DNA of 64,000 nt, taken from positions 8,734 through 72,733 of the forward strand of contig CAZOHM010000012.1 of assembly GCA_964579795.1 (NCBI GenBank). The letters run 5' to 3'. Of this stretch, positions 16,320 through 25,876 are shown piece by piece (position 1 is the first letter of the stretch; the number at the start of each line of letters is the position of its first letter). The stretch is from JAEYFP01 sp964579795. GTDB lineage: Bacteria; Bacillota; Clostridia; Lachnospirales; Lachnospiraceae. The position numbers were made by a program, and so were the translations under genes. The notes under the pieces are model-generated. The model was given only the letters and a program-made list of their open reading frames with translations, made no database searches and was not told the DNA's origin.

Positions 16320-17804
16320 TTAGCAAAATGGATTCTCTGTCTTATAACGCATTTCCTTTGGCTGATTGTAACCAATCTCATCAACATCAACTCCGATGTA
16401 TTTGAATACCTCATAAAGAGATTTTCCATAGTGTCCAAATGCAACAGCACCATGATGTGGATAATTTCCTTCAATCAATACATGACGATAGAAACGTCCC
16501 ATCTCTGGAATTGCAAATACACCAATACCACCAAATGACTTTGTAGCAACTGGAAGAACCTCACCATGAGCGATATATCCACGAAGCTTGTTATCTGCTG
16601 TGCTTTGCAGTCTGTAGAATGTGATATCACCAGGAACAATATCACCTTCCAATGTACCCTGTGTAACTTCCTCAGGCAGATTTCTTGCCATAATCTTCTG
16701 ATACTTCATAGAGCATGCTGCCAGCTTCTTTGAGCAGGTGTTTCCACAATGGAAGCCCATAAATGTATCTTTATGAGTATAATTGTATTTGCCCTTGATT
16801 GCCTCATCATACATATCATCAGGAACAGAATTATTAATATCAAGCAATGTTACAATATCATCACTGACACAAGTACCAATGTACTCACTCAATGCTCCAT
16901 AAATATCAACCTCACAGGATACAGGGATTCCGCGTCCTGTCAAACGGCTGTTAACATAACATGGAACAAATCCAAACTGTGTCTGGAATGCAGGCCAGCA
17001 TTTTCCGGCAATAGCAACATGCTTTCTGTATCCCTTATGTGCCTCTATCCAGTCAAGTAATGTGATTTCATACTGTGCAAGCTTTGGAAGTACTTCTGGC
17101 TTCATATTGCCCTTACCAAGCTCAGACTCCATATCCTTTACTACATCCGGAATACGTGGATCATTATCATGCTTCTTAAATGCTTCAAACAAATCAAGTT
17201 CTGAATTTTCTTCAATTTCAACACCAAGATTGTAAAGCTGTTTAATTGGTGCATTACAAGCAAGGAAGTTAAGAGGTCTAGGACCAAAGCTGATAATCTT
17301 TAAGTCTGAAAGACCAATGATACCACGTGCAATAGGAACAAACTCATTAATCATATCTGCACATTCATCTGCAGTACCAACCGGATATTCCGGAATATAA
17401 GCCTTAATATTGCGAAGTGCAAGATTGTAGCTTGCATTCAGCATACCACAATAAGCATCTCCTCTTCCGTCCGAAAGATCATTCTGTGATTCCTCAGCTG
17501 CTGCGATAAACATTGATGGTCCATCAAAATGTTTTGCAAGTAAAGTTTCAGAAATTTCAGGACCAAAATTTCCAAGATATACACAAAGTGCGTTACATCC
17601 TGCCTTCTTGATATCCTCAAGTGCCTGTACCATATGAATTTCACTTTCTACGATACAGATTGGGCACTCATAAATATCTGCTGCATTATATTTCTTTGTA
17701 TAAGATGCAATTAAGGCTTTACGTCTGTTAACTGACAATGACTCTGGAAAACAGTCACGTGATACTGCTACAATACCGATTTTTACTTTTGGAATATTAT
17801 TCAT
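16320..17804 (-). CDS. L-fucose/L-arabinose isomerase-family protein
   Basis: A 494-residue cytoplasmic protein of the fucose/arabinose isomerase superfamily, which convert aldoses to ketoses using Mn2+. Visible features are the N-terminal Rossmann-like part (KVKIGIVAVSRDCFPE), the central segment with RLTGRGIPVSCEVDIYGALSEY containing a likely metal-binding Glu and Asp, and the C-terminal HHGAVAFGHYGKSLYEV with conserved histidines. Sequence alone does not separate fucose, arabinose or a rarer sugar. It follows the DUF4867 gene by 28 bases, and a ROK repressor and xylulokinase are next door, which points to a pentose or 6-deoxysugar pathway. A terminator follows. Confidence 0.82.
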   Translation of the reverse strand: MNNIPKVKIGIVAVSRDCFPESLSVNRRKALIASYTKKYNAADIYECPICIVESEIHMVQALEDIKKAGCNALCVYLGNFGPEISETLLAKHFDGPSMFIAAAEESQNDLSDGRGDAYCGMLNASYNLALRNIKAYIPEYPVGTADECADMINEFVPIARGIIGLSDLKIISFGPRPLNFLACNAPIKQLYNLGVEIEENSELDLFEAFKKHDNDPRIPDVVKDMESELGKGNMKPEVLPKLAQYEITLLDWIEAHKGYRKHVAIAGKCWPAFQTQFGFVPCYVNSRLTGRGIPVSCEVDIYGALSEYIGTCVSDDIVTLLDINNSVPDDMYDEAIKGKYNYTHKDTFMGFHCGNTCSKKLAACSMKYQKIMARNLPEEVTQGTLEGDIVPGDITFYRLQSTADNKLRGYIAHGEVLPVATKSFGGIGVFAIPEMGRFYRHVLIEGNYPHHGAVAFGHYGKSLYEVFKYIGVDVDEIGYNQPKEMRYKTENPFC

Positions 17805-17832
17805 CCTTATATCCTCCTAATAAGATTTCATA

Positions 17833-18447
17833 TTATACACTAAGATTTTCTCCGATCAGTCCATTGAATGCGCCCTCAATTGCTGCATCCTTATGTCCAA
17901 TCAACCATTTGTTTCTTGCAAATAGCAGTTTGTCCTCTGCTGTATATTCCTTACCTTTTTCAATGTCTGTGTTTGTTCCCTTAGGAAGAATTACAACAAC
18001 TCTGAATCGATTACCGTTCACGTTGCAAGGTGCATAATGAAGTGTTGTTGCATAACATTCTACTGCTGTTCCAGCCGGAATCAAAAAGGCTTCCATTTTG
18101 GATGTATCATAAGTCAAATCATCCGTAATATCCTGTTCACTTCCCCATATCAATATCGCATCTGTCACTGCAATATTGATTTCAGAATCCTTATGATACT
18201 CTACTGCATTCAGCAATGTGTTATTTCCATTACAGTATCCAATCTGTATAGGCATACCACCATACAGACTCTCTGCAACAGCTTTTGCCTCAGGGCATGC
18301 TTCCAATTCAGAAACCGATGGAACATAAACAACATCCTCCGGCAAGGGAGTGTTTCCCATTTCCTTAATAATGTTACTGAAATCAATGCCTTTGATGACC
18401 TTTCCATACTTTCTGAAGGATGGGTCATTTACACTCAAAATCTTCAT
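17833..18447 (-). CDS. DUF4867 family protein
   Basis: A 204-residue protein with a cupin-like beta-rich pattern, for example AFLIPAGTAVECYATTLHYAP with the conserved His near residue 135 and RFRVVVILPKGTN. It fits the DUF4867 family, typically coded next to fucose/arabinose-type isomerases in Firmicutes; a sugar mutarotase or isomerase role has not been proved. The start at 18447 has AAAGGAG well placed, whereas the upstream in-frame ATG at 18465 overlaps that site. It is the first gene of the isomerase operon, driven by a promoter divergent from the ROK gene. Confidence 0.82.
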   Translation of the reverse strand: MKILSVNDPSFRKYGKVIKGIDFSNIIKEMGNTPLPEDVVYVPSVSELEACPEAKAVAESLYGGMPIQIGYCNGNNTLLNAVEYHKDSEINIAVTDAILIWGSEQDITDDLTYDTSKMEAFLIPAGTAVECYATTLHYAPCNVNGNRFRVVVILPKGTNTDIEKGKEYTAEDKLLFARNKWLIGHKDAAIEGAFNGLIGENLSV

Positions 18448-18497
18448 AAACCGAACTCCTTTCATTTATTTGTTCAATCACTAAACTAACTATTAAC

Positions 18498-18571
18498 ATG
18501 CTACCACTTGTTGCATATACAGTCAAGTTGTTTTCATATTTGTTTACTTATTAAACTTTATACGCTATAAT
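18498..18571. promoter_or_regulatory. Divergent promoters between DUF4867 and ROK genes
   Basis: Minus strand: TTGACT (18521-18526), 17 bases, TAGCAT (18498-18503) for the DUF4867-isomerase operon. Plus strand: TTTACT (18543-18548), 17 bases, TATAAT (18566-18571) for the ROK gene. The 16 bases between the two -35 boxes are AT-rich, and TTTA/TAAA-rich motifs like those bound by ROK repressors flank both promoters. Confidence 0.65.
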
Positions 18572-18623
18572 AAAAAACACAGTCTGCATACATTTAACTG
18601 TACTTTAATTGAGGAGAGTTTAC

Positions 18624-19787
18624 ATGGTAACGGGAAGCAAAGAATTAATTCGAGATATCAATTCTCATCTTGTACTTGAAACAGTTTTAAACGAAGGACC
18701 CATTTCACGTGCTACAATATCCAACAAGCTTGGTCTTACAAAAGCAACCATTTCTACAATTGTTGCTGATTTGATAGAAAAACATCTAATCCGCGAAATC
18801 GGAAGTGATGACACCTCTCTTGGACGTAAACCGATTCTTCTTGAGTTTTGCAAAGAAAACGGACATATTATATCAATTGATCTTGGAGTGGATACAATTA
18901 CAATCTTTACATCCGATTTGAAAGGAAATGACTGTGGACTCAAACAATATGAAAATCATTTTTCCCGCTATACAATCCTTGAAAATCTGACCACTCTGAT
19001 AGAGCAGACAATCAGAGAGCTTCCTGCAACTGTCTTTGGTGTTGTAAGTATCTGTATCGGTATCCATGGTACCATTCATAATAATCAAATTACCTTTACT
19101 CCATATTATAACTATGACCAGCTTCCTTTTGCTGAATCTCTTGAGGAGTATTTTCATATTCCTGTACTGCTTGAAAACGAAGCTAATCTTTCCGTTATCG
19201 GAGAGAAATCATTTTGCTATAATGTCCCGAATATGATAGGCATTAGTATTCATTCCGGTATCGGTATCGGAATTATTATTAATAACAATCTGTATACCGG
19301 TTTCAATGGAAATGCAGGCGAATTTGGTCATTCCATTATTGCTGCCAACGGACGCAGCTGTCCTTGTGGAAACAAAGGCTGTCTTGAGCAGTATGCTTCT
19401 GAACGCGCCATTTTACACGATTATGCAAAGCTCAAAGGCATTCCAAGTGTGGATATTAACACGTTTATTGCAAAATATGCTGCCGGAGATCCTACTGCAG
19501 TTACAATGACAGAACAATTCATTAGCTATATTTCTGTCGGCATTAATAATCTGTTAAATATCTTTAATCCGGAAGTTATTGTAATCAACAGTTCTTTTAC
19601 CATGTATATTCCTGATGTAATCACTAAAATAGATCAGCAATTAAAAAACCGGATGAACAAGTACTGCTCTCTCGTTCCATCCGGTCTACAGGATATTTCC
19701 ATATTACTTGGAGGTGTCTGTGTCTGTATTAAACACTTTCTCGGCGTTAATTACTTAGAACCAAACAGTACCTTCACTGTAGGATAA
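18624..19787 (+). CDS. ROK-family transcriptional repressor (XylR/NagC-like)
   Basis: A 387-residue protein with an N-terminal winged helix-turn-helix (about residues 10-70: GPISRATISNKLGLTKATISTIVADL) and a C-terminal ROK sugar-binding domain. The ROK zinc motif CPCGNKGCLEQYAS and the upstream GEFGH are intact. The start at 18624 has GAGGAGAG. It is divergent from the DUF4867-isomerase operon and convergent with xylulokinase, and probably represses both. Its last 37 bases overlap the 3' end of xylB on the opposite strand. Ligand is likely a sugar such as xylose, inferred from the neighbours. Confidence 0.92.
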   Translation: MVTGSKELIRDINSHLVLETVLNEGPISRATISNKLGLTKATISTIVADLIEKHLIREIGSDDTSLGRKPILLEFCKENGHIISIDLGVDTITIFTSDLKGNDCGLKQYENHFSRYTILENLTTLIEQTIRELPATVFGVVSICIGIHGTIHNNQITFTPYYNYDQLPFAESLEEYFHIPVLLENEANLSVIGEKSFCYNVPNMIGISIHSGIGIGIIINNNLYTGFNGNAGEFGHSIIAANGRSCPCGNKGCLEQYASERAILHDYAKLKGIPSVDINTFIAKYAAGDPTAVTMTEQFISYISVGINNLLNIFNPEVIVINSSFTMYIPDVITKIDQQLKNRMNKYCSLVPSGLQDISILLGGVCVCIKHFLGVNYLEPNSTFTVG

Positions 19788-21217
19788 AGGCACTTGAACT
19801 CCTGATATCTCTCTTCGTATTTCGCCGTCAGCTCTGCATCCGGCTCTACTGTGCCAACTACCTTTACAAGCTTACTGGCAGCTTCCTCTACAGATGCAAA
19901 TTCTCCACATCCGACAGCAGCTAGAATAGCTCCGCCATATCCCGGTCCTTCTTCTGATTCGATTACTTCTACCTTGATTCCAAGAACATTAGCCATAATT
20001 TTCTTCCAAAGAGAACTCTTAGCACCGCCTCCACATATTTTCGTTTTTTCTATTTTAATACCAAGTGATTTTGCTACCTCAAAGGAATCTCTGATACCAA
20101 ATGCAACACCCTCAAGCACAGCCTGTGTCATGTCTGCTCTCGAAGTATCCATTGACATGCCAATGAACATAGCACGTGCATCCGGATTGTTGTGAGGAGA
20201 ACGTTCTCCCATTAAATAAGGAAGAAAGAACACGTGATTTTCACCAAGCTTCTGTATTGATTCCTGCTCTTTTCCATATTCTTTTGTTCCAACAATATCC
20301 TCCATCCACCATTTATTACATGACGCTGCACTCAGCATGCAGCCCATCAGATGATAATGTCCGTCAGCATGTGCAAATGCATGTAATGCATTATGCTCAT
20401 CCACACAGAAATCTTTACTGGAAATAAAGATTGTACCGCTTGTTCCAAGTGAAATATTACACATTCCGTCGCCAACTGTTCCTGTTCCAACAGCAGCTGC
20501 TGCGTTATCTCCGGCTCCTGCAATAATCTTTACATTCTCAGAAAAACCAAGTTCCCCTACAAGCTCAGGCTTTAATGTGCCGACAACCTCATAGCTCTCA
20601 AAAATCTTGGCAAGCTGCTCTTCTTTTACTCCACAGATTTCCATCATTTCTTTTGACCAGCATTTATTCTTTACATCGAATAACAGCATACCTGATGCGT
20701 CTGAAACATCTGTGCAATGAACACCTGATAATTTGTAAGCAATGAAATCCTTTGGAAGCATAATCTTGCTGATTTTCGAAAACAGCTCCGGCTCATTTGT
20801 CTTCATCCAAAGCAGCTTTGGTGCAGTAAACCCTGCAAAAGCAATGTTTGCTGTGTACTGAGAAAGCTTATCCTTTCCGATAACAGTATTCAGGTACTCG
20901 GTTTCCTTTCCAGTTCTTCCATCATTCCAGAGAATTGCCGGACGAATAACCTGATCATTCTCATCAAGCACTACTAATCCGTGCATCTGTCCTCCAAAGC
21001 TGATGCCTGCTATCTGTGACTTGTTACACTCCGCAGTCAGCTCCTTCAAGCCGGCAATCGTTTGTGTCCACCAATCCTCCGGCTTCTGTTCAGACCAGCC
21101 GGGATGTGGAAAGCTGATTGGATATTCCTTTGAAACAATCTTTTCAATAGTTCCATTCTGATTCATCAGCAGCATTTTTACTGCTGACGTTCCTAAATCC
21201 ACTCCAATATACAGCAT
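19751..21217 (-). CDS. xylB: Xylulokinase (FGGY family)
   Basis: Phosphorylates D-xylulose to xylulose-5-phosphate with ATP, feeding the pentose phosphate pathway. The 488 residues have the two-lobed FGGY kinase layout: ATP-site motif IGVDLGTSAVKMLLM at the N-terminus, SGMLLFDVKNKCWS as in xylulokinases, GAGDNAAAAVGTG, and the C-terminal GGGAKSSLWKKIMANV. The start at 21217 has GGGAGGATATAT directly before it; a longer frame has no such site. The call is at family level; a related ketose kinase is possible given the unusual isomerase nearby. Confidence 0.88.
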   Translation of the reverse strand: MLYIGVDLGTSAVKMLLMNQNGTIEKIVSKEYPISFPHPGWSEQKPEDWWTQTIAGLKELTAECNKSQIAGISFGGQMHGLVVLDENDQVIRPAILWNDGRTGKETEYLNTVIGKDKLSQYTANIAFAGFTAPKLLWMKTNEPELFSKISKIMLPKDFIAYKLSGVHCTDVSDASGMLLFDVKNKCWSKEMMEICGVKEEQLAKIFESYEVVGTLKPELVGELGFSENVKIIAGAGDNAAAAVGTGTVGDGMCNISLGTSGTIFISSKDFCVDEHNALHAFAHADGHYHLMGCMLSAASCNKWWMEDIVGTKEYGKEQESIQKLGENHVFFLPYLMGERSPHNNPDARAMFIGMSMDTSRADMTQAVLEGVAFGIRDSFEVAKSLGIKIEKTKICGGGAKSSLWKKIMANVLGIKVEVIESEEGPGYGGAILAAVGCGEFASVEEAASKLVKVVGTVEPDAELTAKYEERYQEFKCLYPTVKVLFGSK

Positions 21218-21333
21218 ATATATCCTCCCTTTTCTCAAAAATCCACTTAGTTTAGTCACTGAATTATATTGGTTTAAGCGTACTACATACCTTACCGTTT
21301 GTCAATCAGTTTTCCCCCTTTTGCTCGTAGTAT

Positions 21334-21361
21334 TTGCAGTTCTGTACAAATATGATATACT
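21334..21361 (+). promoter_or_regulatory. Candidate promoter of the DUF6688-like gene
   Basis: TTGCAG (21334-21339), 16-base spacer, TATACT (21356-21361), ending 44 bases before the ATG. Confidence 0.5.
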
Positions 21362-21405
21362 ATGTTAATTGTGACGAAATATCAGATATACAAAGGAGAA
21401 TTACT

Positions 21406-22515
21406 ATGGATGAAATCGGTGGTGTTTTAATTCTATTATTGCTTTTTGCTGCCCCTGTTGCACTTGTCATTATGGACATTGTTTTCTTTGTAAAAAAGAA
21501 AGAAACCGGCATTTTTGAATGTATTGCATTCTTAATTGCAGGCATTTACTTTATATTGGGATACTGCTTATGGGATTTACCCGGATATCAGGCTCCTCTG
21601 AATGTTTATGGATCTTCATCGGCACATGAGCCGTTTAACAGCGAGAACAGCCTTACATTATTTGTTTTGATTCTTTTTGGATTTATATGCTATTTGTTGC
21701 TTAAATTCCTTCGTAAGAAGCTTCCCCCTCTTGCAGAGGTCATTTTACTTGGCGGGGTTTATAGCAGCTGTATCGTCCAGCTAGTAGCCATATTTCAGTT
21801 AATGTGCGGTCCGCATCCCGAAGGTGTATATTCATCAGGAGATGACTACTTTTTCATTTTATGCCTCTGCCTTGTTCCATTCATATTTTTTATTCATGTT
21901 ATAGAATTGATGGTCAAGCTGACATACGAAAAAGCTGAAAAACAGTTAACGGTTCACTACGATAACCCTGTTTTGCAAAAATTGAATCTCTGGTTCTTGC
22001 AGGGTTCGAATTTGTTTCTTGGTGCTGTCATTGCTCTGCTTCCTATTCTTGTAATATTAATCATGATTCTGTGTCTGTTCGGTCAGCAGCCTGACAGCAT
22101 CATATTAACCTTTACAAAAACGAGCGACTGGATTCTATCTAAGGAAGTATCTCCACCGCCTGTAGAATATGATGAGCACTATTTATGTACTGTTTCATTG
22201 CGTGGACATAAAAGGATTGTAAAGCCTATTCGGTGTGGTATTCGAAAAGGTCGAAAAATCATTGTAAACAGACAGCTCTGTGTTGCAAATGCGTTTGAGC
22301 AGCTGATTATGGAAAAAACGCCCCGTATTCACCATGCCATCAGATCCTTTTATGACAAATACGGATACCCACTTTCCAGACATATTAACAGTGCATGGAG
22401 TGCCGATCTTACATATTTTATTATGAAGCCGTTAGAGTGGATATTTGTTGTAATCCTGTATCTGTTTGATACTGACCCAGAAACACGTATTTGTAAACAA
22501 TATCTGCCTAATTAG
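21406..22515 (+). CDS. Multi-pass membrane protein, DUF6688-like
   Basis: A 369-residue protein with about six transmembrane segments in the first 230 residues, then a soluble C-terminal part with a conserved-looking basic block (CTVSLRGHKRIVKP and CGIRKGRKIIVNRQL) and a late hydrophobic helix. The C-terminal section with FDKYGYPLSRHI-type sequence and PLEWIFVVILYLFD resembles DUF6688 proteins; this is recalled, not searched. No enzyme motif is evident. The start at 21406 has AAAGGAG. The MATE pump gene begins 23 bases after the stop, so the two are likely co-transcribed. Confidence 0.7.
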   Translation: MDEIGGVLILLLLFAAPVALVIMDIVFFVKKKETGIFECIAFLIAGIYFILGYCLWDLPGYQAPLNVYGSSSAHEPFNSENSLTLFVLILFGFICYLLLKFLRKKLPPLAEVILLGGVYSSCIVQLVAIFQLMCGPHPEGVYSSGDDYFFILCLCLVPFIFFIHVIELMVKLTYEKAEKQLTVHYDNPVLQKLNLWFLQGSNLFLGAVIALLPILVILIMILCLFGQQPDSIILTFTKTSDWILSKEVSPPPVEYDEHYLCTVSLRGHKRIVKPIRCGIRKGRKIIVNRQLCVANAFEQLIMEKTPRIHHAIRSFYDKYGYPLSRHINSAWSADLTYFIMKPLEWIFVVILYLFDTDPETRICKQYLPN

Positions 22516-22538
22516 TACTAGTTTGAGGAGAATATATT

Positions 22539-23906
22539 ATGGAAGAAAACAAAATGGGCACTATGCCCGTCAAAAAATTACTGATTTCCATGTCACTGCC
22601 TATGATGATTTCTATGCTGGTACAGGCATTATACAATGTAGTAGACAGTATTTTTGTTTCACGTATATGTGAAGATGCCCTTACTGCTGTTTCACTGGCA
22701 TTTCCACTGCAAAGTCTGATGATAGCCCTTGGTGCAGGTATGGGTGTTGGTGTCAACGCACTGCTTTCCAAATCATTGGGAGAAAAAGACTATGATCGTG
22801 TAAATGCATGTGCAACAAATGGTGTCTTTCTATCATTCATCTGTTATGTTATTTTCTTTATTCTTGGTCTTTCCATCGTCAGACCCTTTTATGAAAGTCA
22901 GACATCGGATCCGGAAATCATAGCTTTTGGTATTCAGTACCTGACAATTGTCTGTTGCTGTTCATTCGGTATGTATACACAGTTTATTTTCGAACGGCTG
23001 CTTCAATCGACCGGCCGTACATTTTATTCGATGATTACACAGTCTGTTGGCGCCATCATCAATATGATATTTGATCCGATATTAATCTTTGGTCTGTTCG
23101 GTGCGCCAAAGCTTGGTGTTAGCGGTGCAGCCATTGCCACTGTGTTTGGTCAGATTGTTGCCGGAATTCTTGCTATCATCATCAATCATAAAAAGAACAT
23201 AGACGTGAAGATGCAGATAAAAGGATTTCGTCCAAACATGACGATTATTGGTCATATTTTTGCCGTTGGTCTTCCTTCTATTATCATGCAGTCGATTGGC
23301 TCCATCATGGTATATGGGATGAACCGAATACTAATTGTCTTTTCTTCTACATCGACAGCAGTTTTCGGTGTTTATTTCAAGCTGCAAAGCTTCATATTCT
23401 TACCTGTCTTTGGTCTGAATAATGGCATGGTACCTATTATTTCATACAATTATGGTGCGCAGAAGAAAAAACGCCTTGTCGATACGATTAAGTTAAGTAT
23501 TGTTTATGCTGAGCTTCTGATGTTTATTGGTGTTCTTATTTTTCAGATATTTCCGGCACAGCTGTTTCAGATGTTTGATGCTTCTGACCATATGCTTAGC
23601 ATGGGGGTTCCTGCACTTCGTATTATCAGCATTCACTTTTTACTTGCCGGCTTCTGCATTGTCTGTGGATCGTCCTTTCAGGCTCTTGGAAACGGCGTTT
23701 ACAGCATGCTCGTATCAATCACAAGACAGCTTGTTGTCCTGCTCCCGGCCGCCTACCTGCTGTCACGTATCGGAAAAGTTGATTATGTATGGTGGGCATT
23801 CCCTATTGCTGAGTTAAGCTCTCTTGCCATTACTACCTTCTTTATGTTCCGGATAAATCAAAAGGTAATCAAACATATCGGCGAATCCGTTTCTGACTCA
23901 CATTGA
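22539..23906 (+). CDS. MATE-family multidrug efflux transporter
   Basis: A 455-residue, twelve-helix membrane transporter of the MATE family, which exports drugs or metabolites with Na+ or H+. The N-terminal half has LLISMSLPMMISMLVQALYNVVDSIFV-type sequence and ALTAVSLAFP, and the second half repeats it (GLPSIIMQSIGSIMVYGMNRIL). GAGGAGA lies before the ATG. A short hairpin with a T-rich tail follows the stop codon. Substrate cannot be inferred; it is probably in one transcript with the preceding membrane protein. Confidence 0.93.
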   Translation: MEENKMGTMPVKKLLISMSLPMMISMLVQALYNVVDSIFVSRICEDALTAVSLAFPLQSLMIALGAGMGVGVNALLSKSLGEKDYDRVNACATNGVFLSFICYVIFFILGLSIVRPFYESQTSDPEIIAFGIQYLTIVCCCSFGMYTQFIFERLLQSTGRTFYSMITQSVGAIINMIFDPILIFGLFGAPKLGVSGAAIATVFGQIVAGILAIIINHKKNIDVKMQIKGFRPNMTIIGHIFAVGLPSIIMQSIGSIMVYGMNRILIVFSSTSTAVFGVYFKLQSFIFLPVFGLNNGMVPIISYNYGAQKKKRLVDTIKLSIVYAELLMFIGVLIFQIFPAQLFQMFDASDHMLSMGVPALRIISIHFLLAGFCIVCGSSFQALGNGVYSMLVSITRQLVVLLPAAYLLSRIGKVDYVWWAFPIAELSSLAITTFFMFRINQKVIKHIGESVSDSH

Positions 23907-23930
23907 AAATGATAAGTACATCATTTTGTA
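23906..23930 (+). terminator. Weak terminator after the MATE gene
   Basis: AAAATGAT (23906-23913) pairs with ATCATTTT (23920-23927), six-base loop, followed by GTATTTTTG on the plus strand. Confidence 0.5.
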
Positions 23931-23974
23931 TTTTTGCATAAACTAAAGCAGAATAAACTATTCTGTGAGGTATT

Positions 23975-25318
23975 ATGCAAACATTTAATCCATTTGAAGA
24001 AAAACCGTTACCAATAGAAAAAATATTTATGGACTGGGATACCATTTATCCCCGTCCATATAATAAAGAAACAACAAATCCTTATACCAAATGTCGGATT
24101 GTTCTGATGAATGGTACAGAGTTTGAAGCGCAATGGTTCAGCCGAAACTTTTCCAGACACTGCTGTAATGATGATTTGCGTCGTGAACTGGCTCTTGTAC
24201 GACGAAGTGAACAGCAGCAGCAAAAACGAATCAGCTGTCTGAAACCAAAAAATGAATCTATTCTGGAGCATACAATTACGTATGAACAGCTTGCTGTTGA
24301 TCTGACTGCAGTACTTGCAAAGCAGGAAACAGACTGTAATGTCAAAAACGCCTTGAATTTTGCATTACTTGAGGATTTTGATCATCTGTACCGATATTCT
24401 AATCTTCTCGATTATGAATACAATATCTGTCCTGAAAAGCTTGTCGGAGGCTATACAGAAATTACTCCGGCAAGACCAACCATATCTGAACATCGCTATC
24501 CTCTTGACAGTATCTTTCAACATATTAACAACCACACCGCCTCAACAAAAACAAAACTGAACATTAATACAATTACAGCTGCAGAGCAGCAAACAATGAA
24601 TTACTATATGAATGTTGCTGCCTTCTATGACCGCTCTGATCTCGGGCGCAGATTATATCAGGAAATCGGACTTATTGAAGAAGAACATGTAAGTCAGTAT
24701 GAAAGCTTAAAGGATCCAAATGCAACCTGGCTGGAAGACCTGTTAATGCATGAATATACTGAATGTTATCTATATTTCTCCTGCATGCAGTCAGAATGCG
24801 ATTCATATATTAAACGGATTTGGGAACAATGTCTCCTGCAGGAAATTACTCATCTTCATATGGCAGCCTCTCTGCTGCAAAAATATGAGCAAAAGGATTG
24901 GATGCAGGTCATTCCAAATGGGGATTTCCCTGAACTTTTAGTACTTCATCCAAACATTGAATATGTAAGAGAAATCATAAGAACTACAACTGGAAACACA
25001 CAGCTGCTGGAGCATGTCGTACCTTTGGCTGAGCTTTCTCCTTCCTCATACTTTTATGAGTATCAGAATATCATGAATCACAATCTCAACAGTGTTGCAA
25101 GCCACAATGTAATTACTCAGCGTATATCAAACCGCGGGAATGACTATCGATTTGAAACAGCACCGAATCCTATACCGGAGCTGCAAAACCGTCATTGTGA
25201 TAACACGAGTCTTGCAAGAATTAGTCAGGCAACCCCTTCAAGTACACAAATTTGCGGTACTTCTGAGGGCTGCTGCAAATGCACAGTCAAAACAGATCAT
25301 ACAATTGTTGCCTTCTAG
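23975..25318 (+). CDS. Ferritin-like (diiron four-helix) protein with Cys-rich tail
   Basis: A 447-residue soluble protein not matching a named family in full. Residues about 200-305 show the spacing of a ferritin-like diiron bundle: Glu204, then EEEH (Glu235, His238), Glu260, and QEITHLH (Glu290, His293). An incomplete version lies before it (Glu104 and DFDH, Asp134-His137), suggesting a duplicated domain. The C-terminus is cysteine-rich (CGTSEGCCKC), which could bind metal. Such proteins often handle peroxide or oxygen in anaerobes. It follows the MATE gene after a weak terminator, with a GTGAGGT ribosome-binding site. Function is inferred from metal-ligand spacing only. Confidence 0.6.
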   Translation: MQTFNPFEEKPLPIEKIFMDWDTIYPRPYNKETTNPYTKCRIVLMNGTEFEAQWFSRNFSRHCCNDDLRRELALVRRSEQQQQKRISCLKPKNESILEHTITYEQLAVDLTAVLAKQETDCNVKNALNFALLEDFDHLYRYSNLLDYEYNICPEKLVGGYTEITPARPTISEHRYPLDSIFQHINNHTASTKTKLNINTITAAEQQTMNYYMNVAAFYDRSDLGRRLYQEIGLIEEEHVSQYESLKDPNATWLEDLLMHEYTECYLYFSCMQSECDSYIKRIWEQCLLQEITHLHMAASLLQKYEQKDWMQVIPNGDFPELLVLHPNIEYVREIIRTTTGNTQLLEHVVPLAELSPSSYFYEYQNIMNHNLNSVASHNVITQRISNRGNDYRFETAPNPIPELQNRHCDNTSLARISQATPSSTQICGTSEGCCKCTVKTDHTIVAF

Positions 25319-25337
25319 ATAAATTCTTCCTAATATA

Positions 25338-25394
25338 TTGACATTTAAAATAACTCTGTTATACTTTAATTGTTCTATATAGATATGTTCTATT
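25338..25394 (+). promoter_or_regulatory. Promoter and possible operator of the marR-PPOX operon
   Basis: TTGACA (25338-25343), 16-base spacer, TATACT (25360-25365). Downstream the octamer TGTTCTAT occurs twice (25371-25378 and 25387-25394), with CTATATAG between them, a reasonable site for autorepression. Confidence 0.65.
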
Positions 25395-25411
25395 TGGATA
25401 GGAAGTGACTA

Positions 25412-25876
25412 ATGAACACAAAAGGCGGATTTTATATTTCACAGATTAAACAGCTGCAGGATAGAATCTTTGATAAGCTACTGAATGATCACGGGTTACA
25501 GATCAGTGGAGGACAGGGAAGAATTTTGTTTATCCTGTGGAAGCAGGATCATCAGACAGTCAGCGACATCAGTGCAGCGACATCACTTGCCAAAAATACC
25601 GTTTCCATTGTTCTTGACGGTATGGTAGCAAAGGGCATTGTCAAAAGGCAAATCAATCCGAACAACCGTCGTCAGACAATCATCTCCCTGACCGATTATG
25701 CCAGAACCATGCAAAAGGAATACGAGGATATTTCCAATCAGATGGGTGAGCTTTTCTATGCCGGATTTTCCGACAAGGATATCAAAGCATTCGAAGCATA
25801 TTTAGAGAGAATTCTATCCACACTACAGCAAAATGAAAAAGGAGACAATTATGGCAACGAAAGAGGAAATTTTTAA
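25412..25876 (+). CDS. MarR-family transcriptional regulator
   Basis: A 154-residue regulator with the MarR winged helix-turn-helix: QTVSDISAATSLAKNTVSIVLDGMVAKGIVKRQINPNNRRQTIISLTDYA. The wing with NPNNRRQ and the flanking dimerisation helices fit the family. It starts with ATG after GGAAGTG. The next gene, a PPOX-fold flavoprotein, begins inside its last codons (26-base overlap), so regulator and enzyme are translationally coupled. It probably represses its own operon. Confidence 0.92.
   Translation: MNTKGGFYISQIKQLQDRIFDKLLNDHGLQISGGQGRILFILWKQDHQTVSDISAATSLAKNTVSIVLDGMVAKGIVKRQINPNNRRQTIISLTDYARTMQKEYEDISNQMGELFYAGFSDKDIKAFEAYLERILSTLQQNEKGDNYGNERGNF

Noticed and set aside
21999..22020. 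GGTTCGAATTT motif resembling a tRNA T-arm
   Set aside because: It lies inside the DUF6688-like coding frame and no cloverleaf can be formed around it.
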